A stretch of 10,300 nucleotides of DNA, taken from positions 1 to 10,300 of the forward strand of contig JAAYEN010000167.1 of NCBI GenBank assembly GCA_012728775.1, given 5' to 3'. The notes beneath the pieces are model-generated. The model was not told where the DNA came from. It saw nothing but the letters and a program-made list of their open reading frames with translations, and ran no database searches. The position numbers were made by a program, and so were the translations under genes. This DNA comes from Tissierellia bacterium. Its GTDB lineage: Bacteria; Bacillota_A; Clostridia; Tissierellales; Peptoniphilaceae. Positions 1-7,887 of the stretch are shown one piece after another. The first letter of the stretch is position 1. The number at the start of each line of letters is the position of its first letter.

Positions 1-1668
1 TCCGGTTTTAGTTTTTTTAATCACAGGCAGATTTAACTTTTCAAATAATATCTCTGCTAACTGTTTTGTAGAGTTAATATTAAATTCTACTCCTGCCAAT
101 TTATAAATATTTTCAATCAGCCCTTCTAACTCTAAATCTAATTTTTTACCTATTTCTATTAGAGCATTTTTATCTACTTGGACGCCTGTGTATTCCATAT
201 CTGCAAGTACATAAATTAGAGGTAATTCTATTTCTTTATATAATCTTAGCATATCATAATCTTCAAGTTTAGAAAGTTGAAGATCGTAAATCTCATTAGT
301 TAATTCCAATATGGATAGTAAATAATCATTTTGAACATTATCTTCCCACTTTTTAGGATTTATTTTCAATGCTTTTTTGTCAGGAAAATTTTCCTCTAAA
401 TTAATCCCATATTTCGCGGCGATTCTATCCATTGTGTAATCAGAATCCGTTGGATTTAATAAATATTCGGCAATTACTATATCACCTACATAATTATTTA
501 ATTCCATATTTTGATTAATAATATGAAGAATATCTTCCTTTAAATCATAACCAATTTTTTCAACCATTTTGTCTCTGAAAACATCTTTAAGTAATTCAAT
601 GTTATTATCGACAATATCATTGATATAATAATTATTATTAGTAAATATTCCTAATTTAAATATTTCACCACCAAAAAAGGGCTTATTATTAGTCAAAAAT
701 TTAAATGCAAAAAAATTATTTATTTTTATTTCATTAATTATAGACTCTAATGGTTCATTTATTTTAATATCTTTTTTTGAAACCTCTTCCGAAATTGAGT
801 TGTCTTCTTGAATCTCTAATCTTTTAATAATAGAGTTAAGTTCATATTTTTTTAATACTTCAGAAAGTAAAATTTTATCATATTTATCTAACTTTAAATC
901 ATCTATTACAAAATCCAGATTTACATCAGAGTCAATTTGAGAAAGCTCTTTACTAATAAATGCAATATCTTTATTTTCTATAATCTTTTGGTTAGTTTTA
1001 TTTATCTTCAAATTCCCTATATTTTCATAGAGGTTTTCAATACTACCAAATTCTTGTATCAATTTTAATGCAGTTTTTTCTCCAACTCCAGGTATTCCGG
1101 GTATATTATCAGATTTATCGCCCATTAAAGCCTTAAGATCTACAATTTGATTTGGAGTAATACCCATTTCTGAATAAATAGTTTCTGTATCATATATTGC
1201 TAATTCACTTATTCCTGTTTTTGTAAATAAAAGTTTTGTAAATTCATTTACTAATTGTAAATAGTCCTTATCTCCAGTTAATAAATAAACCTCATTTTTT
1301 TCATCACTTAATTCTTTTGATAAAGTTCCCGCTATATCATCTGCTTCATAACCTGATAATTCATAATATTTAATACCAAAAGCTGTTAAAATTTCTTTTA
1401 TATATCCAAATTGCTCAGAAAGTTCTTCTGGTGCAGGAGATCTATTTGCCTTATAATCAGCATAAATATTAGATCTAAAAGTTGGTCCGGATAAGTCAAA
1501 GCAGACGCCAACACCAGTTGGTTCTATTAATTCCAATGCTTTTAACAAAATATTTAAAAAACCTAATACAGCATTTGTACTCTTACCTGTATTTGTACTC
1601 ATAGGTGGTAAAGCATAAAATGCTCTGAAAAGTATCGAACTACCGTCTATGATAAGATATTTATCCAT
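1..1668 (-). CDS. polA: DNA polymerase I, N-terminal 556 residues (3' end outside window)
   Basis: DNA polymerase I fills gaps left by nucleotide excision repair and removes RNA primers. The visible part begins with a 5'-nuclease domain (about residues 1-290). All its expected metal-binding acids are present: D8, D58, E108/D110/D111 in GYEADD, D133/D135 in TGDKDY, and D184/D187 in GDKSDNIPG, followed by the PGIPGVG helix-hairpin-helix. A 3'-5' exonuclease-like domain follows (about 310-470) but looks inactive: the DxE of motif I is replaced by K323 and L325. The polymerase domain then starts, with INSTKQLAEILFEKLNLP near 531-548, a typical PolA segment. The frame is open to base 1; family length suggests roughly 320 residues are missing. 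ATG 1668 is chosen because GAGGAG (1675-1680) sits 6 nt upstream; an in-frame ATG at 1674 touches that site. It lies 99 nt after uvrA on the same strand. Confidence 0.96.
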   Translation of the reverse strand, partial: MDKYLIIDGSSILFRAFYALPPMSTNTGKSTNAVLGFLNILLKALELIEPTGVGVCFDLSGPTFRSNIYADYKANRSPAPEELSEQFGYIKEILTAFGIKYYELSGYEADDIAGTLSKELSDEKNEVYLLTGDKDYLQLVNEFTKLLFTKTGISELAIYDTETIYSEMGITPNQIVDLKALMGDKSDNIPGIPGVGEKTALKLIQEFGSIENLYENIGNLKINKTNQKIIENKDIAFISKELSQIDSDVNLDFVIDDLKLDKYDKILLSEVLKKYELNSIIKRLEIQEDNSISEEVSKKDIKINEPLESIINEIKINNFFAFKFLTNNKPFFGGEIFKLGIFTNNNYYINDIVDNNIELLKDVFRDKMVEKIGYDLKEDILHIINQNMELNNYVGDIVIAEYLLNPTDSDYTMDRIAAKYGINLEENFPDKKALKINPKKWEDNVQNDYLLSILELTNEIYDLQLSKLEDYDMLRLYKEIELPLIYVLADMEYTGVQVDKNALIEIGKKLDLELEGLIENIYKLAGVEFNINSTKQLAEILFEKLNLPVIKKTKTG

Positions 1669-1736
1669 TCCCATCTCCTCTGTTATTATAAATTGACTCT
1701 TGATAAAGTTTTAATCTCCAGTAACTATATCATATT

Positions 1737-1765
1737 ATTATAACCTATATTCTTTTAAATATGAA
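1737..1765 (-). promoter_or_regulatory. Possible sigma-A promoter for polA
   Basis: In the 99-nt uvrA-polA gap the minus strand carries TTCATA (1760-1765, four of six matches to the -35 consensus), a 17-bp spacer and a perfect TATAAT (1737-1742). Transcription would start near 1730, about 60 nt before the polA ATG. The -35 lies just past the uvrA stop codon. In such A+T-rich DNA a TATAAT is common, so this is tentative. I see no terminator between uvrA and polA, so read-through from the uvrB promoter is also likely. Confidence 0.4.
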
Positions 1766-1767
1766 AT

Positions 1768-4596
1768 TTACATTTTTTCTTTATTTAAAATTTTATTCAA
1801 AAAAATTCCTGTATAAGATTTTTCATTTTGAGCTACTTCTTCAGGGGTTCCAGTCGCAACTACGGTACCTCCCCCTTCTCCACCTTCTGGACCTAAGTCA
1901 ATAACGTAATCTACAGATTTAATAACATCTAAATTATGTTCGATTACAATAACAGTACTACCTGTATCTACTAATCTGTTTAATACATCTATAAGCTTGT
2001 GTATATCAGCAGTGTGTAAACCTGTTGTAGGCTCATCAAGAATGTAAAGTGTTTTGCCAGTAGAGATTTTACTTAATTCAGTCGACAATTTTATTCTTTG
2101 AGCTTCTCCACCTGAAAGTTGTGTAGAAGGTTGGCCTATTTTTATATAACCCAATCCTACATCGTGAAGAGTTTGTAATTTATTTTTCAGTCTTTCATAT
2201 ACATCAAAAAATTCTATGGCTTCATCTACTGTCATTTCAAGAATTTCAGATATTGTTTTACCTTTATATTTTACTTGTAAAGTTTCGCGGTTATATCTTT
2301 TCCCACCACAAACTTCGCATGGAACATATACGTCAGATAAAAAATGCATTTCTACTTTTATTATTCCATCGCCTTTACAAGCTTCGCATCTTCCACCTTT
2401 TACATTAAAGCTAAATCTTCCTTTTTTATATCCTCTAGCCTTTGCTTCAATAGTGCTTGCGAAAATGTCTCTGATTATATCGAAAGAACCTGTATAAGTT
2501 GCAGGATTCGATCTTGGAGTTCTTCCAATAGGACTTTGATCTATCATTACTATTTTATCAATGTTTTCTATACCTTCAATTCTGTCAAAATCTCCAGGTA
2601 TAATACTAGGATTAAAAAAAGTTTGCCACAATTTTTTTGATAATATTTCATTTATCAAAGAAGATTTACCAGATCCTGATACTCCAGTAACTGCAATAAA
2701 TTTTCCTAAGGGAAATTCTACATTTATATTTTTTAAATTGTTTTCTCTTGCTCCAAATACTTTTAATATATTTCCATTTCCATTCCTTCTAGTCTTTGGA
2801 ATTGGAATAAATTTCTTCCCAGATAAATACGCCCCCGTTATAGACTTTTTATTTTTTTTAATTTTCGAAATACTCCCGACTTCAACTATCTCTCCTCCAT
2901 GGATACCTGCACCAGGCCCTATATCCACAATCAAGTCAGCAGCTTCCATTGTATCTTCATCGTGCTCAACTACAATTAACGTATTACCTATATCAGTTAG
3001 TTCTCTTAAGCTAGCTAATAGCAAATGATTGTCCCTTTGGTGCAGTCCAATGCTAGGCTCATCTAATACATATGTTACTCCGACTAACTTAGACCCTATT
3101 TGTGTAGCTAATCTTATTCTTTGAGCTTCTCCACCTGAAAGTGTTCCTGTCATTCTAGCTAAATTTAAATAGTTCAGTCCAACTTCTTTTAAAAAATACA
3201 ATCTTGATTTAGCTTCTCTAACTATTTGTTCTGCAATAATTTTATCTTTTTCTGATAATTCTAAGTTTTCAATAAATTCTATTTCGTCATCAATGTTCAT
3301 TTCAGTGAAATCCGAGATGGACTTTCCGTTAATTTTTATGGATAGTACTTCTGGCTTTAATCTTTTTCCATGACAATCAGGACAAGTCACTTCAGTCATA
3401 AAATCGTCAATACGATCATGACTAAAGTCGCTAGAAGTTGACTCAAATCTTCTTTTTAGATTAGGAATTATACCTTCAAAGTCTCCTGAATAATCTCTGT
3501 TTCCAGAAAAAAAACTTTTAAATTTAAACTTAATAGTCTCATCACTTCCGTGTAATAAAGCATCCATAAATTCTTCTGGTGCCTCTGCTAAGGGTTTATT
3601 TGCATCAAAATTATATGCTTTTGCTAAAGCTTCCATCATAGTCAAATAATAAGTTCCCTTACCAGATGAATACGCCGCCACAGCTCCTTCTGTAATTGAT
3701 TTACTCATATCAGGAATTATTTTTCTTATATCAGGTCTCTTAGAAAATCCAATTCCATTACACGTCGGACACGCGCCAAAGGGTGCATTAAAAGAAAAAA
3801 GTCTAGGAGTAATCTCTTCATATGATATTCCGCAATCTACACATGTTAACTCAGTATTTAGAGTTACTCTTTTTTCTCCTATAATATCTATTATAGCTAT
3901 ACCTTCGCCTTCTTTTACAGCTAATTCTAAAGAGTCATATAGTCTAGCTCCTAAGTCATCTCTAACTATTAATCTATCAACAACTATTTCTATATCATGC
4001 TTTTTATTTTTTTCTAATTCAATTTCTTCATCAAAAGTAATTACTTCTCCATCAATTACCACTCTTGAAAAGCCATCATTTTGAATTTTATCGAGTAGAG
4101 CTCTATGGTCTCCTTTTCTTCCTCTCACTATAGGTGCTAAAATCATTATTCTAGTTCCCTCTTTTAATGATTTTACATAGTCTCCCATTTGATCTATAGT
4201 CATACTTTGTATTGGTTTTCCACATTTTGGACAGTAGGGCACTCCAATATTAGCATATAATAATCTCAAATAATCATAAATCTCAGTAGTTGTACCTACA
4301 GTGGATCTAGGATTTTTGCTCGTGGTTTTCTGGTCTATTGCAATAGAAGGACTCAAACCTTCAATATTTTCTACATCAGGTTTATCCATTTGTCCTAAAA
4401 ATTGTCTGGCGTAACTGGATAAGCTTTCTACGTATCTTCTTTGTCCTTCAGCGTATATAGTATCAAATGCAAGTGATGATTTACCAGAGCCTGAAATTCC
4501 AGTAAAAACAATAAATTTATCTCTTGGTAATTCTAAGTCCACATTTTTTAAATTATGAACCTTCGCACCTTTAATTTTGATTTTTTTCTCTGTCAT
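1768..4596 (-). CDS. uvrA: UvrABC excinuclease subunit A, DNA damage sensor ATPase
   Basis: UvrA dimerises, scans DNA for bulky lesions and loads UvrB in nucleotide excision repair. The 942-residue length is normal and both ABC modules look complete. Module one has Walker A GISGSGKS (33-40), signature LSGGEAQR (486-493) and Walker B YVLDEPS (509-515). Module two has [10 protein letters not shown] (637-646), LSGGEAQR (827-834) and [10 protein letters not shown] (851-860). Zinc-binding cysteine pairs occur at 252/255 with 276/279 and at 737/740 with 760/763. Pairs 122/125 and 405/408 may form a third site (inference). The damage-sensing insertion after Walker A is intact. The ATG lies inside uvrB, overlapping its end by 26 nt. 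Its ribosome site is weak: AAGG (4609-4612) is 12 nt upstream, separated by an A9 run, so translation is probably coupled to uvrB. It shares the SOS-type promoter before uvrB. Confidence 0.98.
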   Translation of the reverse strand: MTEKKIKIKGAKVHNLKNVDLELPRDKFIVFTGISGSGKSSLAFDTIYAEGQRRYVESLSSYARQFLGQMDKPDVENIEGLSPSIAIDQKTTSKNPRSTVGTTTEIYDYLRLLYANIGVPYCPKCGKPIQSMTIDQMGDYVKSLKEGTRIMILAPIVRGRKGDHRALLDKIQNDGFSRVVIDGEVITFDEEIELEKNKKHDIEIVVDRLIVRDDLGARLYDSLELAVKEGEGIAIIDIIGEKRVTLNTELTCVDCGISYEEITPRLFSFNAPFGACPTCNGIGFSKRPDIRKIIPDMSKSITEGAVAAYSSGKGTYYLTMMEALAKAYNFDANKPLAEAPEEFMDALLHGSDETIKFKFKSFFSGNRDYSGDFEGIIPNLKRRFESTSSDFSHDRIDDFMTEVTCPDCHGKRLKPEVLSIKINGKSISDFTEMNIDDEIEFIENLELSEKDKIIAEQIVREAKSRLYFLKEVGLNYLNLARMTGTLSGGEAQRIRLATQIGSKLVGVTYVLDEPSIGLHQRDNHLLLASLRELTDIGNTLIVVEHDEDTMEAADLIVDIGPGAGIHGGEIVEVGSISKIKKNKKSITGAYLSGKKFIPIPKTRRNGNGNILKVFGARENNLKNINVEFPLGKFIAVTGVSGSGKSSLINEILSKKLWQTFFNPSIIPGDFDRIEGIENIDKIVMIDQSPIGRTPRSNPATYTGSFDIIRDIFASTIEAKARGYKKGRFSFNVKGGRCEACKGDGIIKVEMHFLSDVYVPCEVCGGKRYNRETLQVKYKGKTISEILEMTVDEAIEFFDVYERLKNKLQTLHDVGLGYIKIGQPSTQLSGGEAQRIKLSTELSKISTGKTLYILDEPTTGLHTADIHKLIDVLNRLVDTGSTVIVIEHNLDVIKSVDYVIDLGPEGGEGGGTVVATGTPEEVAQNEKSYTGIFLNKILNKEKM
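2091..2119. repeat. 29-bp exact direct repeat, copy A (second UvrA signature motif)
   Basis: These 29 bases are identical to 3114-3142. On the minus strand they encode LSGGEAQRI of the second ABC module. Identity extends through all synonymous positions. The copies are 1023 bp apart, a multiple of three, so recombination between them would delete 341 codons in frame. Confidence 0.9.
3114..3142. repeat. 29-bp exact direct repeat, copy B (first UvrA signature motif)
   Basis: This is the partner of the repeat at 2091-2119. It encodes the same LSGGEAQRI motif in the first ABC module with identical codons. The flanking bases differ straight away on both sides. Confidence 0.9.
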
Positions 4597-6574
4597 ATTT
4601 TTTTTTCGCCTTATTATAATATTTTCTTAGTTCTTTTCCCTTATCTCTATATTCTGCAGCCAATTCAAAGTCAAGTTTTTCAGCAGCTTCTAACATGTTG
4701 ACTTCCACCAAGTCAATCATGGCAACCAAATCTTCTATGGAGTATTTACTAGAATAATCTACTGAATCTTCTGCAACTAATGTGGATTCAATTACATCTC
4801 TGATAGATTTTTTTACAGATCTTGGTGTTATATTATGTTCGATATTATATTGATTTTGAATTTCTCTTCTTCTCTTAGTTTCTTCAATGGTTTTAGCCAT
4901 ACTTTTAGTAATAGTATCTGCGTACATAATTACTTTTCCATTAATATTTCTAGCTGCTCTGCCAGATGTTTGTATTAAAGATGTTTCAGACCTTAAAAAA
5001 CCTTCTTTATCTGCATCTAAAATAATTATAAGAGAAACTTCAGGTAAATCTAAACCTTCTCGAAGTAAATTTATTCCAACAAGAACGTCATATTCTCCCA
5101 TTCTTAAGTTTCTAATAATTTCCATTCTCTCTATTGTTTCTACATCTGAGTGCATATAGGTGACTTTTATACCCATTTCTTTCAAATAAGTTGTAAGATC
5201 TTCTGCCATTTTTTTTGTTAAGGTTGTAATTAAAACCCTCTCATCGTTTTCTACAACTCTATTAATTTCAGAAATTATATTATCTATTTGATTTTTTGTA
5301 GGTCTAACTTCTATGATTGGATCTATAAGTCCCGTAGGTCTAATAATCTGCTCGACTATTATATCTGTTTTATTAAGTTCATAAGGTCCAGGCGTAGCAG
5401 ATGTATAAATTGTTTGATTCATCATTTTTTCAAATTCTTTGAATTGCAACGGTCTATTATCCAAGGCAGAAGGAAGTCTAAACCCATACTCTACTAATGT
5501 CGTCTTTCTAGATTTATCTCCTTCATACATTCCTCTTATTTGCGGAATTGTAACGTGAGACTCGTCTATTATTGTCATAAAATCTTTAGGAAAATAATCT
5601 ATAAGAGTATATGGCCTTGATCCTGGTTCTCTTTGACTTAAATGCCTTGTATAATTTTCTATACCAGAACAAAAACCTACTTCTTTTAACATTTCCAAGT
5701 CGTATCTAGTTCTTTGTTCAATTCTTTGTGCTTCTAACAACTTATTATTATCTTCAAAATACTTTATTCTTTCTTTCAGTTCTTCTTCAATTGTTATTAT
5801 AGCTTTTTCCACTTTCTCTTGTGTAGTGGCATAGTGAGATGCAGGAAATATAGATATATGCTTACGAAACCCTACAATTTCCCCTGTTAAATAATTTATT
5901 TCTGTTATTCTATCGACTTCATCACCAAAAAACTCAATTCTGTATGTGTTTTCTGAAGATGAGGCTGGAAATATTTCTAAAGTATCTCCTTTAACTCGAA
6001 AAGTACCTCTTTGGAATTCATAGTCGTTTCTATCATACTGAATATCTACTAACTTCCTTATCACTTCATTTCTATCTTTTATCATTCCAGGGCGTAAAGA
6101 TAAAACTAAAGTACTATAATCTATTGGATCACCTAAGCCATAAATACAAGATACAGAAGCTACAATTATTACATCTCTTCGTTCAAAAAGAGATAATGTA
6201 GCAGAGTGTCTTAATTTATCAATCTCATCATTAATAGATGAATCCTTTTCTATAAAAGTGTCAGACTGTGGAACATATGCCTCAGGTTGATAATAATCAT
6301 AATATGAAACAAAATATTCTACAGCATTATCTGGAAAAAATTCTTTAAATTCGCTAGCTAATTGATATGCTAGAGTCTTATTATGAGCAATTACTAGTGT
6401 AGGTTTTTGTACTTTTTCGATTACATTAGCCATTGTATATGTTTTCCCTGACCCTGTAACACCTAATAATATTTGGTCAGTGTTATTGGAAATAATACTT
6501 TTTACTAAACTGTCTATAGCTTGAGGTTGGTCTCCCATTGGAACGTAATCGGATTTTAAAACAAATTTATTCAT
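4571..6574 (-). CDS. uvrB: UvrABC excinuclease subunit B, damage-verifying helicase
   Basis: UvrB receives lesions from UvrA, verifies damage by threading one strand behind a beta-hairpin, and then binds UvrC for incision. The 667 residues match the usual length. Visible features are Walker A GVTGSGKT (38-45), the aromatic beta-hairpin [10 protein letters not shown] (91-100), the DESH box (337-340), TSATP (391-395), the motif VI region QTSGRAARN (535-543), and a C-terminal UVR domain (about 620-654) that contacts UvrC or UvrA. I place the start at ATG 6574, with GAGG (6580-6583) 5 nt upstream. A GTG in frame at 6580 overlaps that ribosome site and would have no spacer. It is the first gene after a strong promoter and LexA-like box, and its last 26 nt overlap uvrA. 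Three consecutive AAA codons (4598-4606) near the end form an A9 run. Confidence 0.98.
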   Translation of the reverse strand: MNKFVLKSDYVPMGDQPQAIDSLVKSIISNNTDQILLGVTGSGKTYTMANVIEKVQKPTLVIAHNKTLAYQLASEFKEFFPDNAVEYFVSYYDYYQPEAYVPQSDTFIEKDSSINDEIDKLRHSATLSLFERRDVIIVASVSCIYGLGDPIDYSTLVLSLRPGMIKDRNEVIRKLVDIQYDRNDYEFQRGTFRVKGDTLEIFPASSSENTYRIEFFGDEVDRITEINYLTGEIVGFRKHISIFPASHYATTQEKVEKAIITIEEELKERIKYFEDNNKLLEAQRIEQRTRYDLEMLKEVGFCSGIENYTRHLSQREPGSRPYTLIDYFPKDFMTIIDESHVTIPQIRGMYEGDKSRKTTLVEYGFRLPSALDNRPLQFKEFEKMMNQTIYTSATPGPYELNKTDIIVEQIIRPTGLIDPIIEVRPTKNQIDNIISEINRVVENDERVLITTLTKKMAEDLTTYLKEMGIKVTYMHSDVETIERMEIIRNLRMGEYDVLVGINLLREGLDLPEVSLIIILDADKEGFLRSETSLIQTSGRAARNINGKVIMYADTITKSMAKTIEETKRRREIQNQYNIEHNITPRSVKKSIRDVIESTLVAEDSVDYSSKYSIEDLVAMIDLVEVNMLEAAEKLDFELAAEYRDKGKELRKYYNKAKKKYDREKNQN

Positions 6575-6576
6575 AT

Positions 6577-6583
6577 TCACCTC
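6577..6583 (-). promoter_or_regulatory. uvrB ribosome binding site
   Basis: The minus strand reads GAGGTGA here, a 7-base match to the anti-Shine-Dalgarno complement, just before ATG 6574. It decides the start: the upstream in-frame GTG is part of this site. Confidence 0.85.
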
Positions 6584-6586
6584 ATT

Positions 6587-6600
6587 AGAACGTTTGTTTA
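6587..6600 (-). promoter_or_regulatory. LexA (DinR) SOS box candidate before uvrB
   Basis: The minus strand reads TAAACAAACGTTCT. Compared with the Bacillus-type consensus CGAAC-RNRY-GTTYC, 11 of 14 positions fit, including the complete right half GTTC and the RNRY centre; the left half is AAAC instead of GAAC. The box covers the predicted transcription start (near 6595), between the -10 and the ribosome site, where a repressor would block initiation. uvrBA is a known SOS operon in Bacillus, which supports the call. One half-site is imperfect, so binding may be moderate. Confidence 0.65.
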
Positions 6601-6601
6601 T

Positions 6602-6630
6602 ATTTTAATACTATATTCAAGGGATGTCAA
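6602..6630 (-). promoter_or_regulatory. Sigma-A promoter of uvrB-uvrA
   Basis: The minus strand has a perfect -35 TTGACA (6625-6630), a 17-bp spacer and TAAAAT (6602-6607, five of six matches) as -10. The predicted start is near 6595, giving a leader of about 20 nt before uvrB. The -35 begins only 6 nt after the terminator-like hairpin of the preceding operon. This is the best promoter match in the window. Confidence 0.8.
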
Positions 6631-6636
6631 ATAACA

Positions 6637-6658
6637 AAGTCGACATAAATGTCGACTT
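6637..6658 (-). terminator. Hairpin ending the ftsEX-M23-S41 operon (probable intrinsic terminator)
   Basis: This is a perfect inverted repeat with 10-bp arms (6637-6646 and 6649-6658) around 2 nt, containing GTCGAC in each arm. It starts 4 nt after the S41 protease stop codon. On the minus strand the stem is followed by TTTGTTATTTG, a T-rich but interrupted tail, so termination may be incomplete. Its place between a stop codon and the next promoter supports a terminator role. A protein-binding palindrome is the alternative. Confidence 0.65.
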
Positions 6659-6662
6659 ATTA

Positions 6663-7859
6663 TTAAAACATTTTATTTAATTCTTCAATTCCTCGTTGGA
6701 GTTGATTATCTTTGTCGATATTTTCTATGCCTATTATTAAAGTTGGGTCATCTAATTCAACTTCAATATCTGGCTCTATTCCAACCTTGTGTACTTTATT
6801 TCCTTTTGGAGTAAAATACTCTGAAATTGTTAACTTAATACCATCTTTTGTTGAAAATCTATTTATACTTTGAACTACACCTTTCCCAAAGGTCTTTTCT
6901 CCGATCAATATAGTCCTATCATAATCCTTAAGTGCTCCTGAAACTATTTCAGAAGCACTTGCAGTTCCACCATTGATCAAAGTAACTAATGGTAAATCTA
7001 TCATGGCTTTGTCGGAGTAGCCTTCATCAGATCTAACTTCTCCTTTTATTTCAGTGTAATATATTAGACCCTCTGGCAAAAGCATATCTGCAATATCGCT
7101 ACATACATCCATTAGTCCACCAGGATTTGATCTTAAATCTAAAATCATTCCTTTAATATTTTTATCTATTTTTTTGGTTGCTTCAACAAATTCTTTATGA
7201 GTATTCTCGTTAAATTGTGAAATACTAATGTATAAAATATTATCTTTGATAATCTCTGATTCAACTGTTACTACAGTTATTTCATCTCTCTTTACTTCTA
7301 TGTCAAAAGTTTTCGGTTTTTCATTTTCCACTCTCATAACTGTTAATGTAACAGAAGTACCCTTTTTACCTCTAATGAGTTTTGATGCTTCACTAGCATC
7401 ATCTCCACTTAAGTCCACTCCATCTACTTTTAAAATTCTATCTTTTGGAATTAAACCGGCTTTTTCCGCAGGAGTATTTCTTATTGGAGCAACAACAGTT
7501 ATAAATCCATCTTGAGAATTTATATAGACACCTATACCAAAAAACTTACCTGAAGTATCTTCCATAAGTTCATTAAATTCAATTTCTGTTAAATACTCAG
7601 AATATGGATCATCTAAAGCTGAAACCATCCCCTTTAATTGACCGGTATAGAGCTCTTCTTGATCCACATCACGTAAATAATTTTCATTTATATAATTTTC
7701 TAGAAATAAAAGTCTTTCTTTCTGTTCATTGACGATATCGCCACTATTGCTTAAAATAAAATTATTCGCACCACCTAGACTTCTTCCCATTGTATAAGAA
7801 GCTAAATTAGTTACCAATAATAATGCAAGTAGAAGAAATAAACTAGATTTTTTCTTCAT
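6663..7859 (-). CDS. Carboxyl-terminal processing protease, S41 family (CtpA/CtpB type)
   Basis: This is a membrane-anchored serine protease acting outside the cytoplasmic membrane, related to CtpA/CtpB/Prc. A lysine-rich start and one hydrophobic segment (about 7-24) form the anchor or signal. A PDZ domain follows (about 95-175, with FFGIGV and TPAEKAGLIPKDRILKVDG), then the S41 protease core. The catalytic Ser-Lys pair fits S301 in TASASE and K326 in TFGKGVVQ, with Q330 as the assisting residue. The 25-residue Ser-Lys and 4-residue Lys-Gln spacings equal those of Bacillus CtpB. The length of 398 is normal with no visible damage. GAGG (7867-7870) lies 7 nt before the ATG, and only 9 nt separate the gene from the M23 stop codon region. 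It is the last gene of the ftsEX operon. Bacillus also has ctpB beside ftsEX. Its substrate is unknown; the M23 hydrolase is one candidate by inference. Confidence 0.93.
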   Translation of the reverse strand: MKKKSSLFLLLALLLVTNLASYTMGRSLGGANNFILSNSGDIVNEQKERLLFLENYINENYLRDVDQEELYTGQLKGMVSALDDPYSEYLTEIEFNELMEDTSGKFFGIGVYINSQDGFITVVAPIRNTPAEKAGLIPKDRILKVDGVDLSGDDASEASKLIRGKKGTSVTLTVMRVENEKPKTFDIEVKRDEITVVTVESEIIKDNILYISISQFNENTHKEFVEATKKIDKNIKGMILDLRSNPGGLMDVCSDIADMLLPEGLIYYTEIKGEVRSDEGYSDKAMIDLPLVTLINGGTASASEIVSGALKDYDRTILIGEKTFGKGVVQSINRFSTKDGIKLTISEYFTPKGNKVHKVGIEPDIEVELDDPTLIIGIENIDKDNQLQRGIEELNKMF

Positions 7860-7866
7860 AAATCTA

Positions 7867-7887
7867 CCTCTACAGCCACGCTAGAGG
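7867..7887 (-). promoter_or_regulatory. Hairpin hiding the S41 protease ribosome binding site
   Basis: On the minus strand CCTCTA (7882-7887) can pair perfectly with TAGAGG (7867-7872) across 9 nt. The 3' arm holds both the TAG stop of the M23 gene and the GAGG ribosome site of the protease. The 5' arm encodes the Pro-Leu near the M23 C-terminus. A ribosome finishing the M23 gene would open the stem, so the arrangement looks like translational coupling. The structure is seen in sequence; the function is inferred. Confidence 0.45.

Noticed and set aside
1669..1674. ATG at 1674 as the polA start
   Set aside because: It directly abuts the GAGGAG site; ATG 1668 has a 6-nt spacer and gives the expected PolA N-terminus.
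1693..1722. Plus-strand promoter starting with TTGACT at 1693
   Set aside because: No acceptable -10 at 16-18 bp and no plus-strand gene downstream.
1669..1767. Intrinsic terminator after uvrA
   Set aside because: No GC-containing stem with a T-run is visible; only weak A/T pairings occur.
2216..3028. Open frames on the plus strand opposite uvrA (2216-2497, 2344-2640, 2561-3028)
   Set aside because: They are antisense to well-conserved uvrA sequence, overlap one another, have no good ribosome sites and translate to low-complexity Ser/Phe/Ile-rich sequence.
4887..5497. Open frames on the plus strand opposite uvrB (4887-5159, 5288-5497)
   Set aside because: Antisense shadows of uvrB with no recognisable motif or start signal.
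6575..6580. GTG at 6580 as the uvrB start
   Set aside because: It overlaps the ribosome site GAGGTGA, leaving no spacer; ATG 6574 is properly spaced.
7228..7515. Plus-strand open frame opposite the S41 protease
   Set aside because: Antisense to the PDZ and core region of an intact protease gene; no ribosome site or family likeness.
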